From assembly GCA_002311655.1 (NCBI GenBank), contig DBYZ01000009.1, forward strand, positions 178,795 through 242,794: a stretch of 64,000 bases of DNA, given 5' to 3'. The notes under the pieces were generated by a model. The model was given only the letters and a program-made list of their open reading frames with translations. It did no database searches and had not been told where the DNA came from. Positions 58,053 through 64,000 of this stretch are shown here, piece after piece. A program made the translations under genes and the position numbers. This DNA is from Bacteroidales bacterium UBA1173 (GTDB lineage: Bacteria; Bacteroidota; Bacteroidia; Bacteroidales; F082). The stretch's first letter is position 1. Each line of letters starts with the position of its first letter.

Positions 58053-61000
58053 TGAATAATTTTTATAGATTTTTGAGATACGCCATGTTTTTGGCGGTAG
58101 GAATGGCATGTATGATGCCAGCAATGGCCCAGCTCCCATTCACCTTGACTACGGCATCAGATATAACCAATGGCACACAGCATTATTACCTGATGCAATC
58201 TCTCGACCGCACCACATTCTATGCCATACCACATTCAGATGCCGAAGATTCCAAGGTTTCCACTACAAGCATTCCAAATGCCACTATGCGTTGGTACTTC
58301 ATGGACGCCGGAATTGAGTCCGGCATTCAGTATTATTATATTGTCAATTCAACAGGCAGATGTTTGTATCATTATGACGACAACCATGACGGCATCCGAA
58401 TAAAGAATACCTATGCTGAGCTTTCTTCTTTGTCTGATAACGAATTAAACAAGTACAAGTATTATCTGACGCAAACTGGGTCATATTATTACATCCACCC
58501 CAAAGGTGCTCCGAGTTTATATTTGAACAAGAGAGGCACTAACCATAATTATGCCAATGACTATTATATCAAAGCTAGTACATATACTGATGCTCCTTCA
58601 ATATGGCAATTCGTCGCTGTTGGCGATGTTACCTGGCCACAGCCATTCACAGTATCTACCGATGTGGAAAAGCATTATTACAAGTTTCAGAACGTAACCA
58701 GCACATCGTTTTATCTTTCCAATTCTGGAGAATGGACAACAGTCAGCAATACGGGTGATGAGGAAAACATCTGGTATTTATTGGAAGCCGGCGTGGATGC
58801 GACTTATTCGAGCTGCCATTATTATTTCATCGTGAATGCCTCAACGGAAAAGTATTTGTATTACACGGGAGGTACAGGTGACGATGTCGCCAAAGTTATG
58901 GATTACAATTCTGAGGAAGCTGACAAGTACCGTTTTCTCATCGTTGATGCGGCTTACAAACCCGACAACAACAATTATACAACAGCTTATACCATCGTTC
59001 CAAAACTAAGGCAAACTTCTTTTTCTGGTAAGGATAGTTTCGCTCCCATAGCGATGAGTAATGATTCCCACTTACTTCTCAAGAATGACCGAGGCAATGG
59101 CAATTACGATTCCCACTGGACATTAGTGGCAACGGAGTATGTCGGTGTCACTGTAGAAGCACCGACAATTACCAACAACTACAACGGCACCATCTCGCTG
59201 AGTACAACCACACCAGGTGCCACGATATACTACACCACCAACGGCGATACCCCCGACAACACAAGCACAGCGTACTCTTCAGCCTTCTCTTTGGGTGATG
59301 CCACGGTCATAAAGGCCATCGCTTATCTAGACTTAGATTATTCTGATGTGAGCACCTACAACGTGCCGAAATATACCACTCCAACCATTAGTTTTGACAA
59401 CAACATTTCTAAGGTTACCATAACTTGCACTGATGCCACGGGGATTTACTACACCACCGACGGCAGCACCCCTACCACATCCAGCACTGCTTATAACGAA
59501 CCATTCCCCATTGCCTCTGCCACCACGGTGAAAGCCATCGCCACTCACGCAGGCTATCTCAATTCCGATGTGGCAACAAAGTACATCCAGGGCAATAACT
59601 ACTCACAGAATTATCTTACATTCAACGTGCTCACTGCCGGAGAAATTCCTTGGAAGTCCTTTGGATCTGGAATGGAAAAAGAAATCTTTTACAGAATCAA
59701 TGGCGGTTCATGGACATCAATAACAGCTGGAAGTAATACCATAAGTGTCGCTGCTGGTGATGTTGTAGAATTTAAAGGAAGTAATACAACATATGCAAGT
59801 AGTAATGCTAATTATTCTGGATTTGATGGAGGTACCGCTACTTATGAAATCTCTGGTAATATAATGAGTCTTATCTATGGTGATGGTTTCATTGGACAAA
59901 CTGAATTAACTGGAACATATAATTTCTGTTCTATATTCAAACAGTCAAAGGCTGTATCAGCAGAGAACTTGATTCTTCCTGCCACATCACTTACAGATTG
60001 TTGTTATAGGGCTATGTTCAGCAAGTGTACAACATTGGTGGAGGCACCCGCCCTTCCGGCCACCACGTTGGCGACATACTGTTATTATTATATGTTTGAA
60101 AATTGTGCAATAACAGTTGCGCCAGAACTTCGAGCTCCTGTATTGGTATCCTACTGTTATAGTAATATGTTTAATGGGTGTTCAAACCTTAATAATATAT
60201 TATGTCTTGCAGTAAATATGTCAGCATCAAATTGCTTGACAAACTGGGTAAACAATGTTTCTGCAACAGGCACCTTTGTAAAGAAAGAAAGCGTAACCTG
60301 GTCTACTGGCACTAGTGGTATCCCAACAGGATGGCTTGCCGTTGATGATGGTACTCCAGATATCCCAACAATATCATGTTCTGGTATAGATATTGAGTTA
60401 ATTTGTGGAACAGAAGGTGCTGATATATACTATCGGTTAGACCCTAATGTAGACTATGAGCAGTATACAATAATAATACCAATGTCTGGTGACACCTTCG
60501 TTGAATGTTATTCAGAAAAGGAAGGAAAAACAAGTGCAACTATAAGTCAGACTTGTGTATATGATAATAGAACTATCTATGAGTATTCAAATCAATCTCT
60601 TGCTTCATGGACATACGGAGGTAATACAATAACAACACCTTATTCTGTTAATGCAATTGACGGTCATTCCTCAAATTATGCAAAAGGTACATTTAATTTT
60701 GAGACAGATGTTAATCTCCGTAGCCAACAGCCAACATATCTATGGTTCCAACACGCAGACCAATCCGCATCAATTTATGTCGACAACAATCTTGTAGAAA
60801 AACACTGGGGAGGCTATAATGCGTTCTTCGTCGATATTACCGATCATGTTCATAAAGGCACAAACCATATCAAGGTAGCATTGAAAAACAATGAAGGAAA
60901 TGTACTTGCCCCTTATGCTGGTGACTTTAATTTCAATGCCACATTGGGTAATGTAAAGCTGTTTACAAGCCCATGTTTACCTTCAATGAGCTATGGCTAT

Positions 61001-63934
61001 GATGGATTCCATATTACTTCAACAGTGTCTTCAGATGAAGCTACAATCAATGTAAAAACGACCATACCAACTGGTGCTTCTGTCGTATGTACAATAACAG
61101 ACGGAGACACTCAAGTGTTCACTGATACACAAGACAGTACTGGAGAGGAAATGGTATTCACAACTACCATTACAAATCCTCATCTATGGAATGGTACACT
61201 CGATCCACATTTGTATAACGTGAAACTTGAGATATATCACGACGATGAGTTGTATCACAGCTACGAAAGACCTTACGGTTTGAGATTCTATGAGTATGTA
61301 ATTAATGAAACAATTAATGAGAATACATACACTGGTTTCTTGCTTAACGGACAGCCTTACTTACTGAGAGGCGTGTGTGTACACGATGACTTGGAAGGAA
61401 AGGCAAATGCACTCAATGAGGATGATTATACACAAGAGTTTAATATCATTACCGATTTAGGATGTAATTTCTTGCGTCTTGCGCACTATCCTCATCCAAA
61501 GGAGGTCTATGACAAGTGTGACCAATTAGGAATTATAGTACAAACTGAAGCACCTTGGGTAAACAAGTCAACAATTAATGAAACAGAAGACTATTGGACT
61601 CACCTTGAAGGACAATGTGCTGATATGGTAAACCAACATTACAACCACCCTTGTATTCTATTTTGGGGTGTGGGTAATGAGATAAATACCAATTATACTA
61701 GTACAACTGATGGTAAAAACTTTGTAAAAAGCAAGATTGAAAGCTATAGAAACACTATTAGATCTTTGATGCCTAATGCATGGGTTGGTTATACTGTAAG
61801 TCACGGAACACAAGATGGTTTGGGTACATTTAACAACCCTACTGTCGATTGGATAGGTCAGAATATCTATGTCGGTTGGTACATAGACAAGACATCAAAT
61901 AATCCTACAAACAGACTTAATACTGCAATAAATAATGCTAGCGGACACAGCGTCCCATGCGCATTCTCCGAATATGGTTGCGGTGGTACACGAACATGTC
62001 ATAGCGATGACTTTATGTCGACAACAACAACGGGTAATAACCCAAGACACGATATTGAGTATCAAATGTGGCTGCACGAAGGCCACATTGCAGCCATCAA
62101 GGACAAACCAGAGTTAATATTCACATCTCAGTGGCAGTTGTTTGACATTGCAGTATCCAACAGACAGGAAGGCTATAAGGTCTGCTTGGATGGTGAGACG
62201 GTATTTGACAATGATGAACTCAAGCGATTGAACAACAAAGGTCTTGTTGAGAGAGATCATGTTACAAAGAAGGATACATACTATCTTTACAAGGCTTGGT
62301 GGAATACAACGGATAAGTTTGTACATATCTGTGGTAAAAACTACTTAAACACAGAGGATAGGGTCATTAAGTGCTACACTAATGATGGTAGTGAATTGAC
62401 ATTATATGTAAATGGTGCTTCTACTCAAACAGTGACTGTAACAGATAATATTGCTACATTCACTGCCAGGAGCTTCAATGATGGTGATGTTATTACGGTA
62501 AGTGGTGCGACAACAAATGATACATTTACTATCCATAATTATGGTGATAATGTTTTCATCACTGAAGGCGACTGGAATACAGATTCCAACTGGAGCGGTA
62601 ATGCCGTGCCTGACGATGGAAGCAATGTCGTGATTGCAGCCAATGCCACCATCCCAGCTAACAATGTTGTAAATGCTGGAGAAATCAGCATAATTCCAGG
62701 GGCGACTCTCATCATTGCCGACGGCGGCCAGCTGTATCACACCAACGCAGGCGTGACAGCCACAGTGCAGAAGGACATCACTGCCTACACTGTGCTACAA
62801 ACTCAAGGCGAAACAAAGACCGACGGCTGGTACCTCATCGGCTATTCCTTCGCGGGAAACGGCGCAGTCGATGAAATGGACAACCTCTTGGAAAACGAAT
62901 ACGACCTATTCTATTACGATGAGCCGACGCATTATTGGCGCAACTACAAGAACGATGCCAACAGTTTCGCAAACCTCGAGACCTCGAGAGGCTATCTTTA
63001 TGCCAACAGCCAAGATGTCACCATCGGTCTGAAGGGTACGCTGAACGCGAGCAATGCCAAGGTGAGCATACCTTTGAACTACACTACCACTGCTGGCAGT
63101 TTGATAGGCTTCAACCTCGTTGGCAATCCTTTTGCGCACAATGTCATAGCCTATACAGGAAACCATGTCGCAGAAGAGTGTTATCGCGTAAACGACACCA
63201 GAACTGACGTGATTGTGGACAATATCAGCAACGAAAATCCGCTGAAGACTGGCGAGGGATTCTTCGTAAAGGCTACAGATGAAAAAGCCTTCATCACTTT
63301 CAACAGTGGTACAAAAGACGAGATGAAAAAAACGGAGCGCATCAAATTGGAAATCAGAGAGAATGACCAGCTAATAGACCGTCTCATAGTGAAGCGCGAG
63401 GGCGAGCCTTTGAAAAAAATCACCCTGAACGAAAACGGTACGAAAGTTTTCGCCATGCATAACAATCAGAAAATGGCCGTCATTCCAATTGAAGGCAACG
63501 AGCTGCCTGTCTACTTCGAGACCGACAAAAACGGCACCTACACGATTTCATTGAGCACTGAAAATACAACATTGTATTATCTCCACCTCATCGATAACAT
63601 TACTAATGACGATGTCGACCTGCTCACAACTCCGAGCTATAGCTTCAATGCCTGGACGATGGATGATTCTGACAGATTCAAGCTTGTGTTCATTTGTGGC
63701 GAAGCAGACGACGACAATAAAACATTTGCTTTCATCAACAACGGTGACATCATCATTACAGCTGATGTTGAAAATGCAACCTTGCAGGTGATTGATGTGA
63801 TGGGGCGTATGATTATTTCACGTAATGTAAACGTTTTAGGACACGTCCCTACAAACGGGATGGCATCAGGAACATATATCCTGCGTCTAATCAGCGGAGA
63901 CAACGTAATCACCCAGAAAATAGTGATAAGATAA
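58052..63934 (+). CDS. Giant secreted multidomain glycoside hydrolase family 2 protein with T9SS sorting domain
   Basis: 1960 residues. Order: signal peptide (1-27, ending MPAMAQ); two trefoil-like repeats (about 30-190 and 200-355, each ending WQFVA/WTLVA); two chitobiase C-terminal-like units (GATIYYTTNGDTPDNTSTAY and a second near 450); a BspA/DUF285-like repeat region (about 590-760, CYYYMFENC, CYSNMFNGC); a GH2 sugar-binding domain (about 850-990); an Ig-like domain; the GH2 barrel with acid/base Glu1210 in WGVGNEIN and likely nucleophile Glu1307 in FSEYGCGG; a GWYLIGYS/GFNLVGNPFAH module; and a sorting domain ending GTYILRL...QKIVIR. Cleaves a beta-galactoside or similar glycan at the surface. 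The stretch about 59,600-62,550 is visibly more AT-rich than both ends. Confidence 0.85.
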   Translation: MNNFYRFLRYAMFLAVGMACMMPAMAQLPFTLTTASDITNGTQHYYLMQSLDRTTFYAIPHSDAEDSKVSTTSIPNATMRWYFMDAGIESGIQYYYIVNSTGRCLYHYDDNHDGIRIKNTYAELSSLSDNELNKYKYYLTQTGSYYYIHPKGAPSLYLNKRGTNHNYANDYYIKASTYTDAPSIWQFVAVGDVTWPQPFTVSTDVEKHYYKFQNVTSTSFYLSNSGEWTTVSNTGDEENIWYLLEAGVDATYSSCHYYFIVNASTEKYLYYTGGTGDDVAKVMDYNSEEADKYRFLIVDAAYKPDNNNYTTAYTIVPKLRQTSFSGKDSFAPIAMSNDSHLLLKNDRGNGNYDSHWTLVATEYVGVTVEAPTITNNYNGTISLSTTTPGATIYYTTNGDTPDNTSTAYSSAFSLGDATVIKAIAYLDLDYSDVSTYNVPKYTTPTISFDNNISKVTITCTDATGIYYTTDGSTPTTSSTAYNEPFPIASATTVKAIATHAGYLNSDVATKYIQGNNYSQNYLTFNVLTAGEIPWKSFGSGMEKEIFYRINGGSWTSITAGSNTISVAAGDVVEFKGSNTTYASSNANYSGFDGGTATYEISGNIMSLIYGDGFIGQTELTGTYNFCSIFKQSKAVSAENLILPATSLTDCCYRAMFSKCTTLVEAPALPATTLATYCYYYMFENCAITVAPELRAPVLVSYCYSNMFNGCSNLNNILCLAVNMSASNCLTNWVNNVSATGTFVKKESVTWSTGTSGIPTGWLAVDDGTPDIPTISCSGIDIELICGTEGADIYYRLDPNVDYEQYTIIIPMSGDTFVECYSEKEGKTSATISQTCVYDNRTIYEYSNQSLASWTYGGNTITTPYSVNAIDGHSSNYAKGTFNFETDVNLRSQQPTYLWFQHADQSASIYVDNNLVEKHWGGYNAFFVDITDHVHKGTNHIKVALKNNEGNVLAPYAGDFNFNATLGNVKLFTSPCLPSMSYGYDGFHITSTVSSDEATINVKTTIPTGASVVCTITDGDTQVFTDTQDSTGEEMVFTTTITNPHLWNGTLDPHLYNVKLEIYHDDELYHSYERPYGLRFYEYVINETINENTYTGFLLNGQPYLLRGVCVHDDLEGKANALNEDDYTQEFNIITDLGCNFLRLAHYPHPKEVYDKCDQLGIIVQTEAPWVNKSTINETEDYWTHLEGQCADMVNQHYNHPCILFWGVGNEINTNYTSTTDGKNFVKSKIESYRNTIRSLMPNAWVGYTVSHGTQDGLGTFNNPTVDWIGQNIYVGWYIDKTSNNPTNRLNTAINNASGHSVPCAFSEYGCGGTRTCHSDDFMSTTTTGNNPRHDIEYQMWLHEGHIAAIKDKPELIFTSQWQLFDIAVSNRQEGYKVCLDGETVFDNDELKRLNNKGLVERDHVTKKDTYYLYKAWWNTTDKFVHICGKNYLNTEDRVIKCYTNDGSELTLYVNGASTQTVTVTDNIATFTARSFNDGDVITVSGATTNDTFTIHNYGDNVFITEGDWNTDSNWSGNAVPDDGSNVVIAANATIPANNVVNAGEISIIPGATLIIADGGQLYHTNAGVTATVQKDITAYTVLQTQGETKTDGWYLIGYSFAGNGAVDEMDNLLENEYDLFYYDEPTHYWRNYKNDANSFANLETSRGYLYANSQDVTIGLKGTLNASNAKVSIPLNYTTTAGSLIGFNLVGNPFAHNVIAYTGNHVAEECYRVNDTRTDVIVDNISNENPLKTGEGFFVKATDEKAFITFNSGTKDEMKKTERIKLEIRENDQLIDRLIVKREGEPLKKITLNENGTKVFAMHNNQKMAVIPIEGNELPVYFETDKNGTYTISLSTENTTLYYLHLIDNITNDDVDLLTTPSYSFNAWTMDDSDRFKLVFICGEADDDNKTFAFINNGDIIITADVENATLQVIDVMGRMIISRNVNVLGHVPTNGMASGTYILRLISGDNVITQKIVIR

Positions 63935-63967
63935 AAAAAAAGACCTTCAATCGAAGGTCTTTTTTTA
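63932..63967. terminator. Two-way terminator after the GH2 gene
   Basis: AGACCTTC (63941-63948) pairs with GAAGGTCT (63953-63960), with an A-tract before and a T-tract after, so it can act for the GH2 gene and for leftward transcripts from the tRNA. Confidence 0.88.
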
Positions 63968-63976
63968 TCTCTTGTG

Positions 63977-64000
63977 TCGGGGTAGCAGGATTCGAACCTG
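63977..64000 (-). tRNA. tRNA 3' part (probably tRNA-Pro)
   Basis: On the minus strand the last bases read CAGGTTCGAATCCTG, CTACCCCGA: a T-arm with TTCGAAT loop and an acceptor 3' strand TACCCCG plus discriminator A. CCA is not encoded (CAC follows). An acceptor beginning CGGGGTA fits tRNA-Pro best, but the anticodon is outside the window. Confidence 0.8.

Overview
The window is a chromosomal piece of a Bacteroidales (Bacteroidota) bacterium. The sequence evidence is the promoter style (TAnnTTTG -7 boxes in front of most genes or operons, here and there with a TTG about 20 nt upstream, and few visible Shine-Dalgarno sites), two type IX secretion (T9SS) proteins with C-terminal sorting domains, two DUF5686 outer-membrane proteins, an AddB-like nuclease, a DUF349 protein and a biosynthetic arginine decarboxylase of the usual Bacteroidales type. 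The species cannot be named from the sequence alone.

Layout. 1-15 kb is an accessory, defence-rich region: a Fic enzyme fused to its inhibitory domain beside a TSCPD protein, a small protein resembling the DNA-recognition part of HNH endonucleases, then a leftward type I restriction island (WYL regulator, hsdR, hsdS, a PrrC-like ATPase, hsdM) followed by an unknown gene and abiH. Two promoters in the island carry the same palindrome at the same distance from the -7 box. Two mosaic rhuM paralogues stand at the right edge. Three copies of a non-coding interspersed repeat lie between these genes. 15-33 kb is mostly housekeeping: an EamA transporter, pncB, a riboflavin operon (ribD-ribE-ribBA-ribH) behind an FMN riboswitch with its own terminator, aroC, a DUF349 protein, a kinase-RapZ fusion followed by a murU-like nucleotidyltransferase (probable cell-wall sugar recycling), an AddB-like nuclease, a secreted EEP-family phosphoesterase, a thioredoxin-like lipoprotein/periplasmic protein and mnmE. 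33.8-37.8 kb holds a membrane AraC regulator, a six-unit 20-21 bp repeat array, and a secreted T9SS protein plus a small anchored protein. 37.8-49.5 kb holds an EF-G/NhaC pair, a leftward heterodisulfide-reductase-like operon ending in threonine aldolase, and divergent glmS; two identical palindromes lie exactly 60 bp apart in that divergent region. 49.5-64 kb has two DUF5686 proteins, a nitroreductase, a BadF-type sugar kinase, speA, and a 1960-residue T9SS glycoside hydrolase family 2 protein, closed by a terminator and the 3' end of a tRNA.

The most interesting signals are not single genes: the paired promoter/operator cassettes tying hsdR to the unknown-abiH pair; four palindromic repeat copies inserted in frame inside four unrelated genes; two helically phased repeat arrays; the conserved-ends/variable-middle rhuM pair; and the twin palindromes between the hdr-like operon and glmS. 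All functional statements rest on motif recognition by eye; no database search was run.
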